Below are positions 41,477 through 49,355 of a stretch of 64,000 nucleotides of DNA, piece after piece. Origin of the DNA: Stenotrophomonas sp. ESTM1D_MKCIP4_1 (GTDB lineage Bacteria > Pseudomonadota > Gammaproteobacteria > Xanthomonadales > Xanthomonadaceae); contig NZ_CP026004.1 of assembly GCF_003086895.1 (NCBI RefSeq), positions 1,338,731 to 1,402,730 on the forward strand, read 5' to 3'. Numbering within the stretch: the stretch's first letter is position 1; each line of letters begins with the position of its first letter. The notes under the pieces are model-generated. The model was given only the letters and a program-made list of their open reading frames with translations. It was not told the origin of the DNA and did not search any database. Both the position numbers and the translations under genes were made by a program.

Positions 41477-42376
41477 CTACCGCACCGGCACCGGAATATT
41501 GCACAGGTCGATATGCCCGGCCGGGCGCTTGTAGAAATCATCCACCCGGTTGCGCCGCGCCTCCACCGTATCGGCGAAGGTCTTTGAATCGGTGCGCAGC
41601 ACCTGGATCGGCGTGCGCTCGGCCGCCGGCACATCACTGGCGCGGCGGATCGAGACGATCGGCGTGCGCAGCTTCGGGTCTTCGTAGAAGCCCATCGGTG
41701 CCGGCCCGCGCGGGATCGCGCTGAGCAGCTCCATGCCCTTCAACACGCGGCCGACCAGCGTGATGTTGCGGTCCAGCTGGCGCGGCGATTGGCCTGTCAC
41801 CACATACAACTCGGCACCGATGCTGCTGTCTTCCTCATTGCTGCGGCCCGCGCCGAGCATGCCGTAGCAGTGCGCCAGCCAAGCCTTGCCGGCCTGCGGG
41901 TCCTGGCCCACCGGGAAGCCATCAACGAACCCGGTCTGCGCCGCCCAGCCATCGCGATCGGGCAGCACGCTCACCTTCAGGCCGGCGCTGGCGCGCTCGA
42001 ATTCCGCAGGCAGCTTGCGCGCGGCACTGCCGAAGGGCTTGGCCTTGGCCGCGTCATCGGCGTCGGCGTCGCCAAACTGCACCACGAAGTTGTCCTGCGA
42101 CCGGTAGATGCTGGTGCCGTCCCAGAAATGCTCGTGGGCGAACGTCTGGATGTTGGCCACATGGCGCGGCGCGAACTGCGGCGCCAGCTCGATGATCACC
42201 CGCCCGGCCGGCAGGTCCATGTACAGCAGGTTGGCCGGGTCCGGGGTACGCCAATCGCTCGCCGCCGACGCTTCGAGGATCTGCTGCGGGCTGCGGTACG
42301 GCGTGGCGGCGCTGGCCAGGGCGGGCAGCAGGCAGGCGAGGGCAAGGGCGGTCAGGGCGAGACGGCGGTGCGACAT
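41477..42376 (-). CDS. Exported cyclophilin-type peptidyl-prolyl isomerase
   Basis: 299 aa. Signal peptide ending LPALASAA. The cyclophilin core begins [24 protein letters not shown], followed by [15 protein letters not shown] and the later [12 protein letters not shown] region; an insert of about 40 residues precedes the latter. The C-terminal ~70 residues ([18 protein letters not shown]) are an extension outside the classic domain. It should catalyse proline isomerisation during folding of exported proteins. Confidence 0.87.
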   Translation of the reverse strand: MSHRRLALTALALACLLPALASAATPYRSPQQILEASAASDWRTPDPANLLYMDLPAGRVIIELAPQFAPRHVANIQTFAHEHFWDGTSIYRSQDNFVVQFGDADADDAAKAKPFGSAARKLPAEFERASAGLKVSVLPDRDGWAAQTGFVDGFPVGQDPQAGKAWLAHCYGMLGAGRSNEEDSSIGAELYVVTGQSPRQLDRNITLVGRVLKGMELLSAIPRGPAPMGFYEDPKLRTPIVSIRRASDVPAAERTPIQVLRTDSKTFADTVEARRNRVDDFYKRPAGHIDLCNIPVPVR

Positions 42377-42498
42377 GGAATCCCCGGTTCGATGGTATCG
42401 GCCGATTCTGCGCTACCGGCGGCGGCCGCGCCATGGGTGACATCTGGCCTTGCCGCTGCGCGTGCGGCACTCTGGTAACTTCTGCAGGGACGCATGCA

Positions 42499-43983
42499 AT
42501 GAGCAAGGTTTTTTCCGGCGCGCCTGCCATGGCGTTGCGCGACATGATCGATCACAGCCTGAAGGGCTTCATCAATGAAGGCGTGGACGGTGTGCGATGG
42601 CTGCAGGCATTGCCGCCACGCCGCTTGTTCGACCTTGACGAGCGCTGGCGCACAGGCTGGGTGAAACGGGGCGATGGACTGCCTGCCCGTCTCCAGGCCA
42701 GTCCCGATGCTTTGATCGACGTGCGCGTGGCGGCTGTCTTCCTCATCGGTCTGGATGGCAATGGCCACACGCGTGAAGCCGCGCTGCGGACGATGCGTTC
42801 GATGCCCAGCCATCTCACGCTGTCCTGTGCCTTGCTCCGCAGCAATGACTGGGTAGACGAGGTACGTGCGGTAGCCCAGGACGTGGTGATGGCCCTGCTC
42901 GCGCAGTGCGCGCTACATCATGTACTTGCGGCCTGGCCGATCGCCATCCGCCTGCGCGATGCACAACGCGTTGATCGGGCGTGGCTCAAGGGCAGTCTGT
43001 TTGCCTGGTTGTCATTGCCGGCCCGTCGAGGGGTGCTCGAGGGCCTGCTGGGCCATCCCGACGCGCGCACCCGGCTGGCGGCCTATGCCGTTGCCCTGCG
43101 CACTCATCCGGAGCGGGCGGCATTGCGCGAGCACGTGTTGTTGGACGGCAATCCGCATGTCTCGCACCTGGCGCTTGACGATCTTCTGCACCACGGGGCG
43201 CCCGCGGAGATTGAAGCGCTGTGCCCGCTGGCCTTGGGCGCGCCATCAAGCCGGGTGCGTGGTGCCGCGTTGCGTGCACTGGTCGAGCGCGAGGTGGCCG
43301 GGCTGGATGCGTACATCGAGATCGCAGCATTCGACCGTTCGCGTGGCGTGCGTCGGTTGGCGGCGTGGCTGATCCAGCAGCGGCAGGCCACGCCGGCCGT
43401 CACGTTGTGGCGTGACGAGATCGAGCATCGTCGGCGTGGCCGATGGCGCGAAGCACTGGAAGCGCTGGCCGATCACGCCGAAGCGGAAGATATCCCTGCA
43501 CTACGCGCCTTGTTGCCCCAGGTATCGGCGCGCCACCAGCGCAACTGCCTGCGCGGCTGGGTACGGGCCGAGGGTGGTGCCAGCCTGGCGCTGCTGCGCG
43601 AGGCGCTGGAGATGCCAGGGCGGACCGTGAATGCGTTGCTGGCCACGGCCACCGCGCTATGGGCGGCAGAGCTGGACTCGCCACGCCTGCTGGCGTTCTG
43701 CCACGACGGTCCTTCACCGGTGGCACAGACAGGTCTGGCCGCGCAGCTGACCCGGCTGCCCCTGTGGCAGCACCTCGAACTGCTGCTGGATGCGGTGCCG
43801 CAGCGCGAGGATGAGCGTGACTGGCACCTGCGGCTCCTACAGGACTGGCTGCGGGTGAGCGGGCAGTACTCGCCGCTGGGGGCCGCCCGCCGGCAGGCCC
43901 TGGTCAGCCGGCTGGAAGCGGGCAGGCACGCCTTGCCCGAGGTCGTGTCCCACCAGGTTCTGGCGGCCGTGGGGAACGCCTGA
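42499..43983 (+). CDS. HEAT-repeat-like protein of unknown function
   Basis: 494 aa, all helical by eye, with repeated units such as HPDARTRLAAYAVALRTHPE, NPHVSHLALDDLLHHG, SSRVRGAALRALVERE and SRGVRRLAAWLIQQRQ, the look of HEAT/armadillo repeats. No signal peptide or catalytic motif. Such repeats make protein-binding superhelices. I start at 42499 (MSKVFSGAPAMALRD); the upstream 22 codons ([12 protein letters not shown]) are doubtful. Not part of an obvious operon. Confidence 0.7.
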   Translation: MSKVFSGAPAMALRDMIDHSLKGFINEGVDGVRWLQALPPRRLFDLDERWRTGWVKRGDGLPARLQASPDALIDVRVAAVFLIGLDGNGHTREAALRTMRSMPSHLTLSCALLRSNDWVDEVRAVAQDVVMALLAQCALHHVLAAWPIAIRLRDAQRVDRAWLKGSLFAWLSLPARRGVLEGLLGHPDARTRLAAYAVALRTHPERAALREHVLLDGNPHVSHLALDDLLHHGAPAEIEALCPLALGAPSSRVRGAALRALVEREVAGLDAYIEIAAFDRSRGVRRLAAWLIQQRQATPAVTLWRDEIEHRRRGRWREALEALADHAEAEDIPALRALLPQVSARHQRNCLRGWVRAEGGASLALLREALEMPGRTVNALLATATALWAAELDSPRLLAFCHDGPSPVAQTGLAAQLTRLPLWQHLELLLDAVPQREDERDWHLRLLQDWLRVSGQYSPLGAARRQALVSRLEAGRHALPEVVSHQVLAAVGNA

Positions 43984-44038
43984 CCCTCCACGCCGCACGG
44001 CAGGGTGACTAACGACACATCCGCTATACCGGACTTCG

Positions 44039-44063
44039 CACTACTGTTGACTTCAACGTAGTG
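44039..44063 (+). promoter_or_regulatory. Candidate PadR operator and promoter
   Basis: CACTAC and GTAGTG (44039-44044, 44058-44063) flank GTTGA and TCAAC (44046-44050, 44053-44057), an inverted repeat with one bulged base, 12 bp before the padR start. TTGACT at 44047 could also be a -35 box. Confidence 0.5.
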
Positions 44064-44074
44064 GAGGGCTGGCC

Positions 44075-44440
44075 ATGGGCGAAGACGATGTCCACCTGAA
44101 GAAGTTCCAGAAGGAGCTCAGTGCCGGAACGGTGTCGCTGGCCCTGCTGGCGGTGCTGGCCCGGGCCGGGGAGCCGCTGTACGGCTACCTGATCGCCAAG
44201 GAGCTCGAGCGCGTGGGTGAGGGGGTGCTGAGCGGCAAGCAGAGCGCGCTGTACCCGGTACTGCGCAACCTGGAGGGCGCCGGCCTGCTGGAAAGCCACG
44301 TCGAGCCCTCCAGCAGCGGGCCACCGCGTCGCTACTACCGCATCAATGAACGCGGCCATGAGGTGCTGGCGCAGTGGCGCCAGGCCTGGCAGGCCACCCG
44401 CGATTCCGTCGATTCCGTGTTGGAGGGGGTACCGCAATGA
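44075..44440 (+). CDS. PadR-family transcriptional regulator
   Basis: 121 aa. Winged-helix PadR domain: LALLAVLARAGEPLYGYLIAKEL, then GKQSALYPVLRNLEGAGLL and RRYYRINERGHEVL (the wing). PadR proteins are usually local repressors that respond to small molecules or envelope stress. The stop overlaps the ATG of the next gene (44437-44440), so regulator and membrane protein are co-produced, and an inverted repeat before the gene is a likely operator. Confidence 0.92.
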   Translation: MGEDDVHLKKFQKELSAGTVSLALLAVLARAGEPLYGYLIAKELERVGEGVLSGKQSALYPVLRNLEGAGLLESHVEPSSSGPPRRYYRINERGHEVLAQWRQAWQATRDSVDSVLEGVPQ

Positions 44441-45414
44441 ACGAGCAGAACCTGGCAGGCACGGGCCTGCCCACCACCATCGCGCAGTACCTGGCGCAGC
44501 TGCGCGCGGCCCTGCAGGGTGCCGATCCGGCGATGGTGCAGGACGCCCTGTACGACGCCGAGGAGTACCTGCGTTCGGAGCTGGCTGCACAGCCGGGCCG
44601 CAGCGAGGCCGAGGTGATCGCCGACGTGGCCGGCAGCTATGGCGCGCCGGATGAAGTGGCCGAGATCTACCGCGAAACCGAAGTGACCGTGAACCGCGCG
44701 CTGCGCACGCCGCGTGCCGACACCGGTCCGGTCCTGCGCGCCGCCGCCGAGGCCAGCGGCGTGGCACCGGCCGCGCCGACGCCCGCACCGACGCAGCGTT
44801 CCTGGATGGCACGCTTCTTCGGCGTGGTGATGGATCCGCATACCTACGGTGCGCTGTTCTACATGCTGCTGTCGCTGGCTACGGGCACCTTCTTCTTCAC
44901 CTGGGTGGTGACCGGCCTGTCGCTGTCGCTGGGGCTGATGATCCTGATCATCGGCGTGCCGCTCACCGTGCTGTTCTTCGGCTCGGTGCGAGGCCTGGCG
45001 CTGCTGGAAGGGCGGCTGGTGGAAGCGCTGCTGGGCGAACGCATGCCGCGCCGGCCCCAGTACACCGACCGCAGCCGCACCTGGCTGCAGCGCATCGGTG
45101 ACATGTTCACCGATGGTCGCACCTGGCTGACGCTCCTGTACTTCCTGCTGATGCTGCCGCTGGGCATCGTCTACTTCACCATCGCGGTGACCCTGCTGGC
45201 GGTGTCGCTGGCCTTCATCTGGTCGCCGGTGGCGGCGCTGTTCGACTCGACCGCGCCGAGCATCTACATCGATGGCACCAACGTGCTGCCGCTGGCGTTC
45301 ACGCCGGTGCTGGCGGTGGTGGGCGCGCTGCTGCTGCTGGTGACGATGCACCTGGCCCGTGGCATTGGGAAGCTGCATGGCCTGCTGGCCAAGAACCTGC
45401 TGGTGCGGCTGTAA
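44437..45414 (+). CDS. Membrane protein with PF13796-like sensor domain, PadR partner
   Basis: 325 aa. The N-terminal ~80 residues are a soluble DUF1700-like helical part (TTIAQYLAQLRAALQGADPAMVQDALYDAEEYL). After a Pro/Ala linker come two pairs of membrane helices (GALFYMLLSLATGTFFFTWVV and LGLMILIIGVPLTVLFFG; LTLLYFLLMLPLGIVYFTIAV) with the pattern of the putative-sensor family, and one more near the end. PadR plus DUF1700/sensor pairs are common in bacteria and thought to act in membrane stress sensing. Exact role unknown. Confidence 0.8.
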   Translation: MNEQNLAGTGLPTTIAQYLAQLRAALQGADPAMVQDALYDAEEYLRSELAAQPGRSEAEVIADVAGSYGAPDEVAEIYRETEVTVNRALRTPRADTGPVLRAAAEASGVAPAAPTPAPTQRSWMARFFGVVMDPHTYGALFYMLLSLATGTFFFTWVVTGLSLSLGLMILIIGVPLTVLFFGSVRGLALLEGRLVEALLGERMPRRPQYTDRSRTWLQRIGDMFTDGRTWLTLLYFLLMLPLGIVYFTIAVTLLAVSLAFIWSPVAALFDSTAPSIYIDGTNVLPLAFTPVLAVVGALLLLVTMHLARGIGKLHGLLAKNLLVRL

Positions 45415-45433
45415 CCGCGCAGGGGGCTGCTCT

Positions 45434-45526
45434 GGGGTCGGATCCCTGTTCGCAGAACAGGGCTCTGACCCCGGATCCGATCGCGGTGGGGTCAGAGCCC
45501 TTTCCGTTGGAAAGGGATCCGACCCC
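45434..45526. repeat. Pair of GGGGTCRGA palindromes (REPIN-like)
   Basis: Palindromes 45434-45472 (tip CCTGTTC-GCA-GAACAGG) and 45488-45526 (tip CCTTTCC-GTT-GGAAAGG) in opposite polarity, 15-bp linker. The outer ends GGGGTCGGATCCC / GGGATCCGACCCC make the whole 93 bp an inverted repeat. Lies between converging genes. Confidence 0.8.
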
Positions 45527-45536
45527 GCTACGGGGT

Positions 45537-46844
45537 TCAGCCGGCCTTGCGCCGCAGCGGGGTGACGTTGCTCTTTTTCTTCGTCGCCTTGGCAGCCGGG
45601 GCTTCGGCGTGGGCGGCGAAGAAATCGCGCACCTTCGGGTACACCACTTCACGCCAGCGGCGGCCGCTGAAGATGCCGTAATGGCCGGCGCCCTCAACGA
45701 TGAAGTGCTCGCGACGGTCGGCCGCGATGCCGGTGCACAGTGCCTGTGCGGCTTCGGTCTGGCCGAGGCCGGCGATGTCGTCCAGTTCGCCTTCGATGCT
45801 CAGCAGTGCGGTATCGCGGATGGCGGACGGGTCGACCTTCTCGCCGTTGACCACCCACTCGCCACGCGGCAGCAGGAAGTCCTGGAACACCACCGAGATG
45901 GTATCCAGGTAGTACTTGGCCGGCATGTCCAGCACCGCGTTGTACTCGTCGTAGAAACGACGGTGCGCGTCGGCGTCTTCCAGATCGCCCTTGACCAGGT
46001 CGGTATAGAAATCCCAGTGCGAACTGAAGTGGCGGCTGGGGTTCATCGACAGGAAGCCGGCGTGCTGCAGGAAGCCCGGGTACACGCGACGGCCCACGCC
46101 GGGGTAGCTGGCCGGCACGGTGTGGATGACGTTGTTCTCGAACCACGACAGCGGGTTCTGCGTGGCCAGGTTGTTCACTGCGGTGGGGCTGCAGCGCGCA
46201 TCGATCGGGCCGCCCATCATCACCAGCGTGCGCGGGGTCGGCTCGCCACGGCTGGCCATCAGCGAAACCGCCGCCAGCACCGGCACCGTCGGCTGGCACA
46301 CGCTCACCACGTGCAGGCGCTCCACGCCGAGGTGGCGGATGAATTCCTGGATGTAGGCGATGTAATCGTCCAGTCCGAACTCACCTTCGCTGGCCGGCAC
46401 CATGCGTGCGTCCACCCAGTCGGTGACATACACGCGGTGGTCGCGCAGCAGGGTCCGCACGGTATCGCGCAGCAGCGTGGCGTGGTGCCCCGACAGCGGT
46501 GCCACCACCAGCACGAACGGCTGGTTGAGCATGGTGTGCAGCTGGTCGGCTTCGTTGCTGTGGCGCTTGAAGCGCAGCAGCTTGCAGAACGGCTTGCTCA
46601 CTTCCTCGTGCACGACGATCGGCACGCGCTCGCCTTCGACCTCGATTTCGTTGATGCCCCATTCGGGCTTCTCGTAATCCTTGCCGATGCGATGGAAGAG
46701 TTCATTGACCGCCGCCAGGCGATCAGCGCCCGGCATCTGCGACCACCAGTGGCCCTGGTTGGCGAAGAACTTGGCGTTGGCCTGGGCCTGGTGCACCCAG
46801 GGGGCGAGCAGGTTGCGGGTCAGTTCGTGTAGTTGATAGAGCAT
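45537..46844 (-). CDS. phaZ: Intracellular polyhydroxyalkanoate depolymerase
   Basis: 435 aa. An alpha/beta-hydrolase-fold depolymerase: the nucleophile elbow is HVVSVCQPTVPVLAA, with Cys where lipases have Ser, as in intracellular PhaZ enzymes. The His is near VEGAGHYGIFSGRRWR. The Lys/Ala-rich tail is family-variable. It would break down stored polyester granules in the cytoplasm. No phaC is seen in this window. An alternative function on other short-chain polyesters is possible. Confidence 0.85.
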   Translation of the reverse strand: MLYQLHELTRNLLAPWVHQAQANAKFFANQGHWWSQMPGADRLAAVNELFHRIGKDYEKPEWGINEIEVEGERVPIVVHEEVSKPFCKLLRFKRHSNEADQLHTMLNQPFVLVVAPLSGHHATLLRDTVRTLLRDHRVYVTDWVDARMVPASEGEFGLDDYIAYIQEFIRHLGVERLHVVSVCQPTVPVLAAVSLMASRGEPTPRTLVMMGGPIDARCSPTAVNNLATQNPLSWFENNVIHTVPASYPGVGRRVYPGFLQHAGFLSMNPSRHFSSHWDFYTDLVKGDLEDADAHRRFYDEYNAVLDMPAKYYLDTISVVFQDFLLPRGEWVVNGEKVDPSAIRDTALLSIEGELDDIAGLGQTEAAQALCTGIAADRREHFIVEGAGHYGIFSGRRWREVVYPKVRDFFAAHAEAPAAKATKKKSNVTPLRRKAG

Positions 46845-46937
46845 GACGACCGAATATGTATGGTCATATGTTGCCGCGCAGCATATCCCATCCGGGTGTC
46901 CCGCAGGTTAAGTCTGCTGAAAATAATGAATCCGGAT

Positions 46938-47528
46938 TCACATCCGTTCCAGCGCGGCCGCATCGCCTGCCAGGGCGGGGCCGAGCCAGCAGTGCGAGCC
47001 TGCCGGCTGCAGGCCGTGGCGGGCCAGCTCGCGCCGGTACCAGCGCGCCGGGCGGGCCTGGAAGCCGTCGTGGTCGCCGTCGAATTCATCCTCGGCGGCG
47101 AAGGTCTCCAGGAAGGCCACGCCGCCGGCCAGCTCCGCCACGCCGGCCAGACCCGCACGCAGCTCGCGGTCGGGTACGTAGTGCATCACGTCCGAACACA
47201 CCAGCAGGTCGACCGGGGCGCAGGGCCGCAGCCAGGCAAAATCGCCAAAGCGGGCCATGTGCAGGTTGCGGGTACGGCCGTAGCGGCGCACAGCATAGTC
47301 GCTGCTGTCGAAGCCCAGGTATTGGACCTTCGGACGCAGCTTCAGCAGCGGCGCACGCCAGGCGCCTTCGCCGCAGCCGATATCAAGCACGCTGCGGATC
47401 GGCCGCTCCAGGTAGTACTCGGCGGTGGCCACGGCCAGGGCGACCTTGCGCGCCAGCCGGGCGCTGCCGCCGATATCGGCACGGCGGTACCAGCGTTGGA
47501 AATAGGCGGCGTCGTAGGTCTTGTCCAT
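46938..47528 (-). CDS. Class I SAM-dependent methyltransferase
   Basis: 196 aa. SAM-binding motif I is VLDIGCGEGAWRAPLL; the acidic residue of motif II is in VQYLGFDSSDYAV; VDLLVCSDVMHYV is motif IV. The substrate cannot be inferred. The ATG at 47528 (MDKTYDAAYFQRWYRR) is chosen; upstream codons in the same frame run through a SMAG repeat pair. Confidence 0.85.
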   Translation of the reverse strand: MDKTYDAAYFQRWYRRADIGGSARLARKVALAVATAEYYLERPIRSVLDIGCGEGAWRAPLLKLRPKVQYLGFDSSDYAVRRYGRTRNLHMARFGDFAWLRPCAPVDLLVCSDVMHYVPDRELRAGLAGVAELAGGVAFLETFAAEDEFDGDHDGFQARPARWYRRELARHGLQPAGSHCWLGPALAGDAAALERM

Positions 47529-47605
47529 GGGGCAGGGCACGTAGAAGGTGAAAACGGCGCCTATGCTACGGCGTTGCAGGCACCGGGTGGGGTGGGGTGG
47601 CGGCA

Positions 47606-47677
47606 GTAGAGCCACGCCATGCGTGGCTGCATGGGTGCGTCGATTGGCCGCGGCAGCCACCCACGGGGTGGCTCTAC
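47606..47677. repeat. Inverted pair of SMAG repeats
   Basis: GTAGAGCCACGCCATGCGTGGCTGC at 47606-47630 and the reversed GCAGCCACCC-ACGGGGTGGCTCTAC at 47653-47677. The two stems differ (CACGC against CACCC) but each self-pairs. Confidence 0.85.
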
Positions 47678-47718
47678 TGCGACAATGGCGCTTTCCCGCC
47701 AGCCGCTGGAGCGAGCGC

Positions 47719-48174
47719 ATGCAGAGCTATTACTGGGTCAAGACCTTCCACATCGTGTTCGTGGTGGCCTGGATGGCGACCGTGTTCTATCTGCCGCGCA
47801 TTCTGGTGAATCTGGCCGAGACGGCAGGCCAGCCGGCCGTGGGCGAGCGCCTGCAGCTGATGGGCCTGCGCCTGTACCGCTTCGGCCATTCGATGTTCGG
47901 CCTGGCCTTCGTGCTGGGCCTGGTGCTGTGGCTGGGTTACAAGGTCATCCCGGATTTCCCGACCATGGTCGCGCCGGGAGGTGCTGGCTGGCTGCATGCC
48001 AAGCTGGGCCTGGTGGTGCTGCTGCTGGTCTACTTCATCTGGACCGGGCGCCTGTTGAAGGGCGTGGCCAAGGGCCGGGCGCTGCCGTCCTCGCGCGCGC
48101 TGCGCTGGATCAACGAGATCCCGCTGCTGGCCTTCATCCCGATCGTGTGGCTGGTGCTGGCCAAGCCATTCTGA
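47719..48174 (+). CDS. hemJ: HemJ/CopD-family membrane protein, probable protoporphyrinogen IX oxidase
   Basis: 151 aa with four membrane helices. The N-terminus YYWVKTFHIVFVVAWMATVFYLPRILV matches HemJ, where the His and the WMA.xFYLPR helix help bind heme. HemJ oxidises protoporphyrinogen IX to protoporphyrin IX in heme synthesis. Start at 47719 fits the family; the frame upstream runs through a SMAG pair. The HemJ role is inferred from these motifs. Confidence 0.82.
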   Translation: MQSYYWVKTFHIVFVVAWMATVFYLPRILVNLAETAGQPAVGERLQLMGLRLYRFGHSMFGLAFVLGLVLWLGYKVIPDFPTMVAPGGAGWLHAKLGLVVLLLVYFIWTGRLLKGVAKGRALPSSRALRWINEIPLLAFIPIVWLVLAKPF

Positions 48175-48202
48175 GGAGGTGGATCCACGCCATGCGTGGT
48201 GT

Positions 48203-48257
48203 TGCCGGCCAGCGGCCGGCACTACCGTTCTGGATGCCGGCCAGCGGCCGGCACTAC
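48203..48257 (-). repeat. Two SMAG repeats of the GCCGGCC type
   Basis: On the minus strand GTAGTGCCGGCCGCTGGCCG at 48225-48203 and again at 48257-48235, in the gap between hemJ and accA. Confidence 0.85.
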
Positions 48258-48262
48258 CGGGA

Positions 48263-49222
48263 TCAGGCGGCTTCGTAGGTGCCGTAGCTGCGCAGGCGCG
48301 CGTAGCGGCGTTCCAGCAGCTCTTCGGTGGACAGGCCGTCCAGCGCTTCCAGCTCGTTCAGCAGCACGGCCTTCAGTCGCTTGCCCATCTGGGTCGGGTT
48401 GCGGTGGGCACCGCCGGTCGGCTCGCGCACCACCTTGTCCACCAGGCCCAGGCTCTTCAGGCGCGGGGCGGTCAGGCCCAGCTGCTCGGCGGCATCCTTG
48501 GCCTTGCCGGCGTCCTTCCACAGGATCGAGGCACAGCCTTCCGGGGTGATGGTCGAATACACCGCGTATTCCAGCATCACAGTGCGGTCGCCCACGCCCA
48601 GCGCCAGTGCGCCGCCGGAACCGCCTTCGCCGATCACCGTGCAGATCACCGGCACCTTCAGCTCGGCCATTTCCATCAGGTTGCGTGCGATGGCTTCGGA
48701 CTGGCCGCGCGATTCGGCGTCGATGCCCGGCCAGGCACCGGCCGTGTCGATCAGGGTCAGCACCGGCAGGCCGAAACGTTCAGCCATCTTCATCAGGCGC
48801 AGCGCCTTGCGGTAGCCCTCCGGCTTGGGCATGCCGAAGTTGCGCTTGATCTTTTCCTTGGTATCGCGGCCCTTCTGGTGGCCGATCACCATCACCGAAC
48901 GGCCGTTGATGCGGGCCAGGCCGCCCATGATGGCCTTGTCGTCGGCGAACGCACGGTCACCGGCCAGTTCCTGGAACTCATCGAAGATGATGCGCAGGTA
49001 ATCGGCGGTGTACGGGCGCGACGGATGGCGGGCCAGCTGCAGCACCTGCCAGGAGGTCAGGTTGCGGAAGATCTGCGCGGTGCGCAGGCGCAGCTTGTCC
49101 TGCAGGGCGTGAACCTCGGCCTCGACATTGACCGCCGGTCCGGCACTGGCGTTGCGCAGTTCCTGGATCTTGGCTTCCAGGTCGGCGATGGGTTGCTCGA
49201 AGTCGAGGTAGTTCGGATTCAT
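48263..49222 (-). CDS. accA: Acetyl-CoA carboxylase, carboxyltransferase subunit alpha
   Basis: 319 aa, the usual length. N-terminal coiled coil ([19 protein letters not shown]), then the crotonase-fold catalytic domain with [17 protein letters not shown] and [12 protein letters not shown]. With AccD it transfers carboxyl from biotin to acetyl-CoA, the first step of fatty-acid synthesis. It lies 133 bp downstream of dnaE on the same strand, the common dnaE-accA arrangement. The C-terminal tail is family-variable. Confidence 0.97.
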   Translation of the reverse strand: MNPNYLDFEQPIADLEAKIQELRNASAGPAVNVEAEVHALQDKLRLRTAQIFRNLTSWQVLQLARHPSRPYTADYLRIIFDEFQELAGDRAFADDKAIMGGLARINGRSVMVIGHQKGRDTKEKIKRNFGMPKPEGYRKALRLMKMAERFGLPVLTLIDTAGAWPGIDAESRGQSEAIARNLMEMAELKVPVICTVIGEGGSGGALALGVGDRTVMLEYAVYSTITPEGCASILWKDAGKAKDAAEQLGLTAPRLKSLGLVDKVVREPTGGAHRNPTQMGKRLKAVLLNELEALDGLSTEELLERRYARLRSYGTYEAA

Positions 49223-49355
49223 CGGAAGCCGTCGTGTAAAGAAGAGGGGAATTCTAGCCGAATGCGCAGCAATGGCCCGTACGCCTTCGTCTGGAAGGCG
49301 ACGGTACCCCAGCCGGCCAGGGGGCGCCAGTCAGCCGGGGCTGTGAAGCGCTGCG

